From: Alcaligenes ammonioxydans
GTDB taxonomy: Bacteria; Pseudomonadota; Gammaproteobacteria; Burkholderiales; Burkholderiaceae_B
NCBI RefSeq assembly: GCF_019343455.1
Contig: NZ_CP049362.1
Coordinates: 1,240,001 to 1,304,000 of the forward strand
DNA: 64,000 nucleotides
Direction: 5' to 3'
Shown here: positions 25,018 to 32,581 of the stretch, one piece after another
How the letters are laid out: the number at the start of each line of letters is the position of its first letter
Numbering within the stretch: the stretch's first letter is position 1
Made by a program: the position numbers and the translations under genes
The notes under the pieces: model-generated
Told to the model about the DNA's origin: nothing
The model's database searches: none
What the model saw: only the letters and a program-made list of their open reading frames with translations

Positions 25018-25938
25018 ATGCAAGCTCGTCAAGGCCCCAGTGCGCAGCGCAGTTCCTTTTTGATTGGACTGGCGCTCTCAGGGGGCGGCTCTATCCTTTT
25101 CTCGGCCAAAGCGGTGGTGGCCAAGCTGACGTATCAATATGATGTCACTGCGCTGACCGTCATTGGGTTTCGGATGCTCCTGTCCTTGCCTTTTTTCCTG
25201 GCCATTGCCGTTTGGCAAATCCGCAAAGTGCGACAGGGCAAGCTGGCGGCGTTAACCGGCCGGCAGAAGCTGGAACTGGTGGTGCTGGGTTTTCTGGGCT
25301 ATTACCTGGCCAGTCTGCTGGATTTTATCGGGCTTGAGTACATTTCGGCAGGACTGGAGCGGCTGATTCTGTTTTTGTCGCCGACCTTTGTGCTGATGTT
25401 CTCGGCCATTTTCCTCAAGCGCCGTATTCTGCCCAAGCAATGGTTGGCCTTGGCGCTGGCTTATCTAGGGGTAGGGCTGGTCTTTATACAGGATCTGAGC
25501 CTGACAGGTGACGACGTTCTGCTGGGTGCATTGTGTGTGCTGGGCTCGGCTATTTCCTATGCCATCTATCTGATTGGCTCGGGTGAGTTGCTCAAATCCA
25601 TTGGCTCCACGCGTCTGGTGGCGTACGCCATGTCATTTTCGGCGGTCTACACCCTGATTCACTTTTTCGCCGTGTTGGGCTGGCAGGGGCTGGTGCAGCC
25701 TGCGCCGGTCTATGGCCTGTCCATGATTCATGCGGTCTGCAATACGGTCTTGCCCACCTTCATGACCATGTGGGCCGTGGAGCGCATTGGCGCACCGATG
25801 AGTGCGCAGATGGGCTTGATCGGGCCGGTCTCGGTACTGTTTCTGGCCAACTGGTTTTTGGGGGAACCCATTACGCTCATGCAATTGCTGGGCACGGCCT
25901 TTGTGTTGAGCGGCGCGATGGTTTTGAGCCGCCGCTAG
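25018..25938 (+). CDS. EamA/DMT-family permease
   Basis: 306-residue drug/metabolite transporter superfamily protein with ten predicted membrane helices in two EamA repeats (about residues 15-150 and 165-303). Recognisable parts include LERLILFLSPTFVLMFSAIFLKRRI ending the first repeat and the C-terminal FLGEPITLMQLLGTAFVLSGAMVLSRR. Substrate is unknown; members export amino acids, metabolites or drugs. The 286-base upstream gap to tRNA-Asn holds no convincing gene. Confidence 0.88.
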   Translation: MQARQGPSAQRSSFLIGLALSGGGSILFSAKAVVAKLTYQYDVTALTVIGFRMLLSLPFFLAIAVWQIRKVRQGKLAALTGRQKLELVVLGFLGYYLASLLDFIGLEYISAGLERLILFLSPTFVLMFSAIFLKRRILPKQWLALALAYLGVGLVFIQDLSLTGDDVLLGALCVLGSAISYAIYLIGSGELLKSIGSTRLVAYAMSFSAVYTLIHFFAVLGWQGLVQPAPVYGLSMIHAVCNTVLPTFMTMWAVERIGAPMSAQMGLIGPVSVLFLANWFLGEPITLMQLLGTAFVLSGAMVLSRR

Positions 25939-25949
25939 GCGCAGGCCGG

Positions 25950-25981
25950 GGCGGGCTTATTTCCCGCCTGCCAACCTTTTT
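25950..25981 (+). terminator. Weak terminator between convergent EamA and patatin genes
   Basis: GGCGGG (25950-25955) pairs with CCCGCC (25963-25968), with TTTTTT about eight bases downstream. Short stem and delayed T-run make it a weak candidate. It overlaps the end of the patatin gene. Confidence 0.35.
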
Positions 25982-27177
25982 TCAATGTCTTCGCGGTGCA
26001 CGTCATACGTAGTGAAGCCGGCCAGGTTTTGCGGCATATTCAGCTTGTCCCGATGCTGCAGGGTTTGACGGATATCCTCCAGGCCACTGCGCCAGTGCTC
26101 GCGCATGGTTGTGCGGCCAAACTGATAGTCCTTGTAATGCTGCTCGTAGGGCTGGTTGCGGTAAATCAGGTGCACTACGTTGTAGCGCTTGTTGCTGGCC
26201 AGTTCTTCCGCCAGGCGGCAGGGTAGCCGCTCTTTGCGCTGGTCCTCGGGGATCAGCGCCAGCAGTTCGGTCAGGATATGACGCATGTACTGCGAGTGGC
26301 GCATGTCCTCGGTCACCATACGTGTCCGGCTGGAGTAGCGGATTTCGTTCAAGCGGTCGCTGACCTCACCCATATTGGTTGGGACCGGTCCTCGAGCACT
26401 CCATAAATCCACTTGAAAGACCAGGGTGTCACGGCGGGGCGACTGATCCAGCACATAAGACAGTGGGGTATTGGAGACCAGACCCCCATCCCAGTAGTAC
26501 TGGCCGTCAATTTCCACCGGGGCAAAGGCGGGGGGCAGAGCGCCCGAGGCCATGAAGTGCTCGGCCCGCAAGACGGTGCGATGGTTGTCAAAATAGACAA
26601 AGTTGCCCGTGCCCACATTGACCGCGCCCACTGAAATACGCTGACGCTTGTCGTTGATGCGATCAAAGTCGCATAGACGCTCCAGCGTGTCTTTCAGGGC
26701 ACTGGTGTCATAGTAACTGGCTCCTTCGGGTACGCCCGGCGTGGCCTGCATAGGCGGGGGGAAGCGGGGACGGAAGAACCCGCGCTGGCCCAGAACGAGC
26801 GCATTGCTGGCATTGAAGGCGCTGATCGCCTCACGCATCATGTCGTTAATCCCAAAGAGCGCACGCTCCAGACAGGCAGGGCCAGACCAGCCGAAATAAG
26901 GTTCGCAAATGGTGTTCCAGAACTCGCGCAGACGCTCTACCTGGCGCTCGGGGGGATTGCCCGCAATAATCGCCGTGTTCAAGGCGCCAATCGAAATGCC
27001 GGACAGACAGTCGGGCTCGATTCCGGCCTCCAGCAATCCCTCGTACACACCGGCCTGATAGGCTCCCAAGGCGCCGCCTCCTTGCAGTACCAAGGCGACA
27101 GTCTCGTAAGGGGGGAGATAGGATGGGCGGGCAAAATCGGGGGTATCTTGCGCTTGCGGCATGGGGGCAAGGTTCAT
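25957..27177 (-). CDS. Patatin-like phospholipase with C-terminal DUF3734 region
   Basis: 406-residue acyl hydrolase. The oxyanion-hole loop GGGALGAYQAG (residues 33-43), the nucleophile S62 in GISIGA, and the dyad Asp in WDGGLVSNTP are intact. The region after about residue 270 matches the DUF3734 extension seen in bacterial patatins (RMVTEDMRHSQYMRHIL onward). No signal peptide, so a cytoplasmic lipase acting on phospholipid or polyhydroxyalkanoate-related lipid is likely. The ATG at 27177 is chosen because upstream residues look non-coding; the frame is open to 27258. Confidence 0.86.
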   Translation of the reverse strand: MNLAPMPQAQDTPDFARPSYLPPYETVALVLQGGGALGAYQAGVYEGLLEAGIEPDCLSGISIGALNTAIIAGNPPERQVERLREFWNTICEPYFGWSGPACLERALFGINDMMREAISAFNASNALVLGQRGFFRPRFPPPMQATPGVPEGASYYDTSALKDTLERLCDFDRINDKRQRISVGAVNVGTGNFVYFDNHRTVLRAEHFMASGALPPAFAPVEIDGQYYWDGGLVSNTPLSYVLDQSPRRDTLVFQVDLWSARGPVPTNMGEVSDRLNEIRYSSRTRMVTEDMRHSQYMRHILTELLALIPEDQRKERLPCRLAEELASNKRYNVVHLIYRNQPYEQHYKDYQFGRTTMREHWRSGLEDIRQTLQHRDKLNMPQNLAGFTTYDVHREDIEKRLAGGK

Positions 27178-27297
27178 GACAGGGCTCGGTTCAAGAGGGG
27201 CAAAAGATCGGGACTGGTGATCCCATCTGTTTGTGCTGCACTGCAGCAAGAATACCATTGCTGTGTGTCAGAACGCGGACCAGAATGCAAACTAGCG

Positions 27298-28203
27298 TCA
27301 ATTTTCAGGAGACGAGGAGCCGGCTGGCGGGTTGTGCAGGTGTTGTGCAAAGGCGCTTAACACCTGACTGCGGTAGCGCTCTTTATGCAGCACCAGCGAC
27401 AGACGACGTTTCAGATCCAGAAAGGGGGTATCCAGAATACGAAGTCGCTGATTGGCCACCGCATCCAGGGTGGCCGCCTGGGGAAGGCAGGCCAAGCCCA
27501 GTCCGGCGATGACCGCCTGTTTGATGGCCTCCACCTGGCCCAGCTCCATCAATACATGTCCACCGGGTAATGTATTCAAGGCTTGTTCGGTTAGTGCCCG
27601 CGAGGCTGAGCCCCGTTCGCGCATGATCCAGTTCATGCCTGCAAAGTCCTGTTTGTGCAGGGTGGTCCGGGTTGCCAGTGGGTGATCGGGGGCGGCGCAG
27701 ACGACCAGAGCGTCCTCGCGCCAGATCCAGGTCTCCAGTTGGGGGTGGTTGACCGGCCCCTCTACGCAGGCAATATCGCAGCGGTGTTCCAGTAACTGGC
27801 TGATGATATTGGCCGTATTGTCGACCGATACATGTAAAGACACGCGCGGGTGCTGGCGTACAAACGACCCCACCAGATCGCCAATCAGGTAATTGCCCAC
27901 GGTATTGCTGGCTCCGATGCGGATTTCACCGCGCAATTCACGTTCTTCCTGCTGGCTTTGCATCTCGCGCAAGCGCTCCAGAATTTCACGTGCATGCGGT
28001 AGCAATTGTTTGCCGCGACTGGTCAGTTGCATACGTCCGGGCGTGCGCTCGAACAAAGGGCTGTCCAGTTGCTTTTCCAGTTCGGCCAGCGCCATGCTGG
28101 CCGCCGGTTGGGACAGGTGAATCTGGGCCGCGCAGGCGCGCACGGTGCCTAAGGTGGCTATACCGACAAACACTTCCAGTTGTCTGATGCTGATCGCGTT
28201 CAT
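27298..28203 (-). CDS. LysR-family transcriptional regulator (YeiE/CysB-like group)
   Basis: 301 residues: N-terminal HTH (about 1-60, RQLEVFVGIATLGTVRACAAQIHLSQPAASMALAEL pattern in short) and a periplasmic-binding-protein-like effector domain (about 90-290). It is divergent from a YeiH-family gene with 100 bases between start codons. E. coli YeiE sits beside yeiH in the same arrangement and has been linked to sulfite stress. The likely targets are yeiH and itself. Confidence 0.85.
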   Translation of the reverse strand: MNAISIRQLEVFVGIATLGTVRACAAQIHLSQPAASMALAELEKQLDSPLFERTPGRMQLTSRGKQLLPHAREILERLREMQSQQEERELRGEIRIGASNTVGNYLIGDLVGSFVRQHPRVSLHVSVDNTANIISQLLEHRCDIACVEGPVNHPQLETWIWREDALVVCAAPDHPLATRTTLHKQDFAGMNWIMRERGSASRALTEQALNTLPGGHVLMELGQVEAIKQAVIAGLGLACLPQAATLDAVANQRLRILDTPFLDLKRRLSLVLHKERYRSQVLSAFAQHLHNPPAGSSSPEN

Positions 28204-28219
28204 GATAAATAAAATTGAT

Positions 28220-28232
28220 ACTTACGATAAGT
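28220..28232. promoter_or_regulatory. LysR-type operator in the divergent intergenic region
   Basis: ACTTA-CGA-TAAGT is a perfect inverted repeat and with its flanking bases (TACTTACGATAAGTA) gives a T-N13-A type dyad, close to the LysR box style. It lies 17 bases from the regulator start codon, a place suited to autoregulation. Confidence 0.5.
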
Positions 28233-28304
28233 AATAATGAATTTTTTAATACTCGGGGTCAACCTAAAATTACTTTTACTTATTACCCTATCTGGAATGA
28301 CACG

Positions 28305-29360
28305 ATGAGCAGTGTGACCGATTTACCCGCCGCACCTACCGCCTTGAAGGCGCCGGACACATCGGGTTTCTCTCTGAAGCCGTCGCGTTGGTGGGGGTTT
28401 TTGTTGGCGGTGGCGGTGGGTGTCGCCGCCATGGGCCTGGGCAAGCTTTGGCCTTTGATTGGCGGCCCCGTCTTTGCCATTGTGCTCGGTATGGTGCTGC
28501 GTAACACGATGGGCGTGGCGACGCTGTTTCAGCCCGGCTTGCGCTTTTCGTCCAAAGTGTTGTTGCAGTGGTCAATTATCGGCCTGGGCTTTGGACTGAG
28601 CCTGCCGCAAGTAATGCGTACCGGTTTGGATTCTCTGGCGGTGACTTTGGTGACATTGACAGTGGCCTTTGTGACGGCTTTGCTGCTGGGCCGCGCTCTG
28701 GGGATTGCGTCCAAGCTGCGTACCCTGATCGGGGTGGGCACCGCGATTTGTGGCGGCTCGGCGATTGCGGCGGTCACTCCAATTCTCAAGCCTGAAGAGC
28801 ATGAAACGGCGCTGGCGATCTCGACCATTTTTATTTTCAATATTGTGGCAGTGCTGGTGTTCCCTTTGGCCGGTCACATGATGAATATGTCGGATGCGGG
28901 CTTTGGGGTATGGGCTGGCACGGCGATCAACGATACCTCCTCGGTGGTGGCAGCTGGTTACAGTTACAGCCGTCAGGCAGGCGACCATGCCACGATCGTC
29001 AAGCTCACTCGCGCGACTCTGATCATTCCGATCTGTCTGATTCTGGCCGGGCTGGAAGTATGGCGCTCGCGTCAGGCCGGTCGGGATTTTGATCTGATGC
29101 GGGTGTTCCCCTGGTTCATTGTCTGGTTCATGGTGGCTTCAGCTGTGCGCTCGATGGGCTGGGTGCCCGTGCAATGGTTGGAACCGCTGCGTTTTATGGC
29201 TGAGTTCCTGATGGTGCTGGCATTGGCCGCTATTGGACTGTGTTCAGACCTGCGTGTGATGGCCCGAGCCGGTGTGCGACCTGCCTTGCTGGGACTGGGG
29301 GTGTGGATAGCGGTGGCCGTCAGCAGTTTGCTGGTTCAGCGCTGGATTGGCGTCTGGTAA
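28305..29360 (+). CDS. yeiH: YeiH/UPF0324 family putative sulfate/sulfite exporter
   Basis: 351-residue membrane protein with about ten helices and the conserved UPF0324 signatures GLGFGLSLPQV and GVGTAICGGSAIAAVTPIL. The family is annotated as a putative sulfate exporter; evidence for the substrate is limited. The ATG at 28305 (MSSVTDL) gives a cytoplasmic N-terminus; an upstream ATG at 28215 would add 30 residues but lies within the operator region. A strong terminator follows. Divergent LysR regulator upstream. Confidence 0.85.
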   Translation: MSSVTDLPAAPTALKAPDTSGFSLKPSRWWGFLLAVAVGVAAMGLGKLWPLIGGPVFAIVLGMVLRNTMGVATLFQPGLRFSSKVLLQWSIIGLGFGLSLPQVMRTGLDSLAVTLVTLTVAFVTALLLGRALGIASKLRTLIGVGTAICGGSAIAAVTPILKPEEHETALAISTIFIFNIVAVLVFPLAGHMMNMSDAGFGVWAGTAINDTSSVVAAGYSYSRQAGDHATIVKLTRATLIIPICLILAGLEVWRSRQAGRDFDLMRVFPWFIVWFMVASAVRSMGWVPVQWLEPLRFMAEFLMVLALAAIGLCSDLRVMARAGVRPALLGLGVWIAVAVSSLLVQRWIGVW

Positions 29361-29371
29361 AAAGCAACCGG

Positions 29372-29417
29372 AAAAAAACCTGGCCGTGGCTTAATCTGCC
29401 ACGACCAGGTTTTTTTT
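29372..29417. terminator. Bidirectional terminator between yeiH and sirB-like gene
   Basis: ACCTGGCCGTGGC (29378-29390) pairs with GCCACGACCAGGT (29398-29410) with a single mismatch and seven-base loop. A-run on the left and eight Ts on the right allow termination on both strands. Confidence 0.85.
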
Positions 29418-29436
29418 GTGAGCAGCCGGCTGGTGC

Positions 29437-29817
29437 TCAGACGAACCAGGAAGCAGGGCTGCGGTAAATGGCCACGCCCACGATGTAGGCAAAGATCGCA
29501 ATCGCGATCAGTGCCGCAACCCCCCGGCTGAAAGCCGTCTTGCCACGCTTGATGGCATAGCTGCCCACCACGATATACACGATCAGCAGCACGATTTTGG
29601 TAATGAGCCAAGGCTGATTGGCCGCGGCACCCAGCATGCCCGCCAATGCCAGGCCACAGACCAGCAAAACGGTGTCGATCACATGGGGGGCGATTCGTAC
29701 AAAACGATGTTGCAGACAGGCAGAGCCACTGACTGACCAATAGGCCCGGATGATGAAAAACAAAATACTCAGCCCGGCGGCTGTCATGTGCAGGTGTTTG
29801 AGGACCATGTATGTCAT
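29437..29817 (-). CDS. SirB family membrane protein
   Basis: 126 residues with four membrane helices, beginning LKHLHMTAAGLSILFFIIRAY and carrying RIAPHVIDTVLLVCGLALA, both characteristic of the SirB2/COG3094 family. In Salmonella SirB was named after an effect on invasion gene expression; its biochemical role is unknown. It sits alone between a terminator and the Blh gene, with 117 bases to the latter. Confidence 0.85.
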   Translation of the reverse strand: MTYMVLKHLHMTAAGLSILFFIIRAYWSVSGSACLQHRFVRIAPHVIDTVLLVCGLALAGMLGAAANQPWLITKIVLLIVYIVVGSYAIKRGKTAFSRGVAALIAIAIFAYIVGVAIYRSPASWFV

Positions 29818-29934
29818 GCCTGTTGTTTCCTTCTGAAGTTCAGGGTGCAGAAAAAGGCAGTATACGCAGGCTGGGCCTCAAAAGTTTTTCTGTGTCGGGG
29901 CTCACACTTGCCCCGACGCAAAAGTCCGCCGTAC

Positions 29935-30801
29935 TTAGAGCAGATTGACAGGCAGTTTCAGATAGACCTGACCGTTGCTTTCGGGCTCGGGGAAGTGCCC
30001 CGCCCGGATATTGACCTGGATGGAGGGCAGGATCAGGCGCGGCATGCCCAGCGTTTTGTCCCGTGCCGTGCGCCGCTCGCAGAACTGCTCTTGGCTGATG
30101 CCGTCACGCACATGGATATTGCCTTCTTTTTGCGCTTGCACCGTGCAATGGGATTGAGGTTCGCGCCCTTCTGGCGGGTAGTCGTGACACATGAACAGGA
30201 CGGTCTGTGCTGGCAGTGCCAGCAGGCGTTGAATGGATTGGTAAAGCTGACTGGCGCTGCCACCCGGAAAGTCACAACGGGCGGTGCCGACATCGGGCAA
30301 GAACAAGGTATCGCCCACAAATACACCCAGTCCCTGGACGTGATAGGCCATGTCCGCGGGCGTGTGACCAGGGACATGCAGGGCCTGAACCTGGAGGGCA
30401 CCGATCTGGAAATACTCCTGGTCGCGAAACAAAGTATCAAACGGCGTGCCGTTGGCCTGAATTTCGGCCTCTATATTAAAGATACGGCTGAAGGTGGCCT
30501 GCACTTGCTTGATATGTTCACCAATCGCAATTTTCCCTCCGGTTCGCTCCTGAAGCCAGACCGCGGCAGATAAATGGTCGGCATGGGCATGGGTTTCCAG
30601 AATCCATTGCACCTGAAGTTGATGCTGCTGCACAAAGTCCAGCACCTGTTGAGCGGTGGCGGTGTGGCTGCGGCCCGAGGCCGCGTCATAGTCCAGCACC
30701 GAATCGATGATGGCGCATTCACGTTGGCCGGGCGCATAAACCACATAGGTGAAAGTGGCCGTATCGGTATGAAAGAAGCTGGCGACCTGGGGTTGGAGCA
30801 T
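29935..30801 (-). CDS. blh: MBL-fold persulfide dioxygenase-like hydrolase (Blh family)
   Basis: 288-residue metallo-beta-lactamase-fold protein. The metal motif H71-A-H73-A-D75-H76 (ETHAHADHL), GHTPADM and the GDTLFLPDVGTARCDFPGG segment define the ETHE1/Blh group, which oxidises glutathione persulfide to sulfite with one non-heme iron. It is divergent from an ArsR-type regulator with a BigR-like cysteine pair and close to YeeE/YedE genes, the classic BigR operon content. Role: sulfide/persulfide detoxification in the cytoplasm. Confidence 0.9.
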   Translation of the reverse strand: MLQPQVASFFHTDTATFTYVVYAPGQRECAIIDSVLDYDAASGRSHTATAQQVLDFVQQHQLQVQWILETHAHADHLSAAVWLQERTGGKIAIGEHIKQVQATFSRIFNIEAEIQANGTPFDTLFRDQEYFQIGALQVQALHVPGHTPADMAYHVQGLGVFVGDTLFLPDVGTARCDFPGGSASQLYQSIQRLLALPAQTVLFMCHDYPPEGREPQSHCTVQAQKEGNIHVRDGISQEQFCERRTARDKTLGMPRLILPSIQVNIRAGHFPEPESNGQVYLKLPVNLL

Positions 30802-30836
30802 GTCAGACCTCGTGGTGCTTATAAAATATTAAAAGA

Positions 30837-30848
30837 TATTATATAATA
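30837..30848. promoter_or_regulatory. Putative BigR operator overlapping a -10 element
   Basis: A perfect 12-base palindrome, TATTATATAATA, lies in a very AT-rich 75-base gap between blh and the ArsR gene. It includes TATAAT at 30842-30847, so a bound repressor would block a promoter. BigR is known to bind an AT-rich dyad over the -10 region of its own promoter. A second palindrome, AATATATATT, is at 30848-30857. Confidence 0.55.
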
Positions 30849-30875
30849 ATATATATTGTGTTTTTGTAGAATGAT

Positions 30876-31202
30876 ATGAATCAAACTGAACTGGAAGCCT
30901 TGCGGCAGGTGGCTGGCCGTGCCAGCAGTCTGCTGGCTAGCCTGGCCAACCCCGACCGTCTGATGATTCTCTGCACCTTGGTGCAGGGGGAATGCAATGT
31001 GGGGGAGCTGGCTCAGCGTAGCGGTATTGCACAGCCTACCTTATCCCAGCAATTGACGGTATTGCGGCGGGAAAATCTCATTGCCAGCCGTAAAGAAGGC
31101 AAATACGTGTATTACCGCCTGGAAGATCCGGCGGTACTGGCTGTCATGCAGACGTTGTATGGAATTTTTTGCGCCCCGGGAGGCACTGATGATCACCATT
31201 GA
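30876..31202 (+). CDS. bigR: ArsR-family sulfide/persulfide-responsive repressor (BigR-like)
   Basis: 108-residue winged-helix repressor (HTH about residues 43-75, AQPTLSQQLTVLRRENLI). C40 (CNVGEL) and C99 (FCAPGG) match the positions of the redox cysteine pair in BigR and SqrR, which form a di- or tetrasulfide link with persulfides and release DNA. It lacks the ELCVCDL metal-binding signature of arsenic sensors; C33 is a third cysteine. It is divergent from blh and overlaps the next gene by 14 bases. Confidence 0.88.
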   Translation: MNQTELEALRQVAGRASSLLASLANPDRLMILCTLVQGECNVGELAQRSGIAQPTLSQQLTVLRRENLIASRKEGKYVYYRLEDPAVLAVMQTLYGIFCAPGGTDDHH

Positions 31203-31620
31203 TTGGACTTCGTTTACCCCATGGAGCGCCCTGCTCGGGGGCGCCCTGATCGGTTTGGCAGCGGCCATTCTGGTGCTTTTTAATGGCCGTGTGTTCGGCA
31301 TCTCCGGGCTGCTGTCGGGCACCTGGACCGGGCAGGCTGGTGACCGGGCCTGGCGTTGGATGGCGCTGCTGGGCATGGCGGCGGCCCCTTGGCTGTATCG
31401 CCTGATCGGCGAGACCGTACCCCCAGTACAAGCCCAGCCTTGGATGTGGGTCGTGGTGGCAGGCTTGCTGGTGGGGTTTGGCACCCGTTTGGGCTCGGGT
31501 TGCACCAGCGGGCATGGCGTGTGCGGTTTGTCACGCCTGTCACCGCGCTCATTGGTGGCGACCCTGGCTTTCATGGCCAGCGGTTTTTTGACTGTGTTTG
31601 TGTTGCGTCACGTGCTTTAA
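31189..31620 (+). CDS. YeeE/YedE family sulfur-transport protein, subunit 1
   Basis: 143-residue membrane protein of the YeeE/YedE (sulf_transp) family. The signature GSGCTSGHGVCGLSRLSPRS contains two cysteines, one likely involved in thiosulfate or persulfide-sulfur relay. GGGAGG at 31178-31183 supports the ATG at 31189, inside the ArsR stop region. Two half-size proteins in tandem form a pair equivalent to PmpA/PmpB, found in many BigR operons. Confidence 0.88.
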   Translation: MITIDWTSFTPWSALLGGALIGLAAAILVLFNGRVFGISGLLSGTWTGQAGDRAWRWMALLGMAAAPWLYRLIGETVPPVQAQPWMWVVVAGLLVGFGTRLGSGCTSGHGVCGLSRLSPRSLVATLAFMASGFLTVFVLRHVL

Positions 31621-31629
31621 GGAGCCGCC

Positions 31630-32040
31630 ATGCATTACTTCATCGCGTTGATTTCCGGCCTCATTTTTGGCTTGGGCTTATTGATTTCCGGCTTGGCGAA
31701 CCCCAGCAAGGTTCTGGCGTTTCTGGACCTGGCGGGAGCCTGGGACCCGTCTTTGGCGTTGGTGATGGCAGCCGCTATTGCCGTGGCCATTATTCCTTTC
31801 AGCGTGGCGCGTCGTCGTCCTTGCGCGTTCGTGACGGGTCAGCCCATGAGCCTGCCCAAGCAACGGCAGATCGATCGTCCACTGGTATTGGGCTCCTTGA
31901 TCTTTGGGGCAGGGTGGGGGATAGCCGGCTTTTGCCCAGGGCCGGCGGTGGTGTTGGCAGCCTCCGGTGCTCCCTTGGCGCTTGTCTTTCTGGTCGCGAT
32001 GCTGATCGGTATGGGGGTGGCAGGCCGGATGCGCACTTAA
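31630..32040 (+). CDS. YeeE/YedE family sulfur-transport protein, subunit 2
   Basis: 136-residue membrane protein, the second half of the YeeE/YedE pair. The conserved GWGIAGFCPGPA motif carries its cysteine; four hydrophobic segments are visible. It begins ten bases after the previous gene with AAGGAG upstream, so it is co-translated. With blh and bigR it forms a sulfide/persulfide response module, moving sulfur species across the inner membrane. Confidence 0.88.
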   Translation: MHYFIALISGLIFGLGLLISGLANPSKVLAFLDLAGAWDPSLALVMAAAIAVAIIPFSVARRRPCAFVTGQPMSLPKQRQIDRPLVLGSLIFGAGWGIAGFCPGPAVVLAASGAPLALVFLVAMLIGMGVAGRMRT

Positions 32041-32071
32041 TTGCCGGGCTCACATGTGCGGCCCACGCGGG

Positions 32072-32503
32072 TTAACCCAAGTGGGTGCTGGGAGCCGGAA
32101 CGTGATCCGGCTCCATATTGACCAGGCCTTGCAAAATACCGCAGTGCTCCAGGCCCCCGGCTTGTCCGCAACGGTGACGCAGTTCGGTCAATTGCTGTTG
32201 CAGATGCTCCAGCTCGGCAATTCGCACCGCCACATGTTCAATGTGCTCATCCAGCAGTTCGTTGACGGGGGCACAGTCCTGGGCTGGACCATCCATAAAG
32301 GCCAGCAGGCTGCGGATTTCCTCATGGGTCATATCCAGGCTGCGGCAATTGCGGATAAACCGCAGCCGCTCCAGATGAACCGGACGATACAAGCGGTAAT
32401 TGCCTTCGCTGCGCTCAGGTTCGGGCAGTAGTCCGACCTTCTCGTAATAGCGGATTGTTTCCGTGTTGCAGTGGCTTTTTTCTGCCAGTTCACCAATTTT
32501 CAT
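32072..32503 (-). CDS. cadR: MerR-family Cd(II)/Pb(II)-responsive regulator (CadR/PbrR-like)
   Basis: 143 residues: MerR HTH (MKIGELAEKSHCNTETIRYYEKVGLL), then a dimerisation helix. The metal-site cysteines are present: one in the HTH region (C12), one in the hinge (C77, QDCAPV) and one near the C-terminus (C112, HRCGQ). A His-containing C-terminal tail follows. It is divergent from a CPx-type ATPase with a long-spacer promoter, the standard MerR arrangement. Likely activator of cadA when Cd, Pb or Zn binds. Confidence 0.88.
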   Translation of the reverse strand: MKIGELAEKSHCNTETIRYYEKVGLLPEPERSEGNYRLYRPVHLERLRFIRNCRSLDMTHEEIRSLLAFMDGPAQDCAPVNELLDEHIEHVAVRIAELEHLQQQLTELRHRCGQAGGLEHCGILQGLVNMEPDHVPAPSTHLG

Positions 32504-32522
32504 TGCTCTGCCTCCAGGGGGC

Positions 32523-32554
32523 TTGACCTTGTAGTTACTTTAGGCTTTCTACTG
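32523..32554 (+). promoter_or_regulatory. MerR-type long-spacer promoter of the P-type ATPase gene
   Basis: TTGACC at 32523-32528 fits a -35 box, with a TCTACT -10 at 32549-32554 after a 20-base spacer, longer than normal as MerR regulators require. An imperfect dyad (ACCTTGTAG-TTA-CTTTAGGCT) lies in the spacer. Confidence 0.6.
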
Positions 32555-32581
32555 GGCTCATGCAAGCAGCGAGGAATTGCG

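Noticed and set aside
24752..25063. 103-codon plus-strand frame before the EamA permease
   Set aside because: Overlaps the permease start in another frame and has no features; the stretch is probably promoter DNA.
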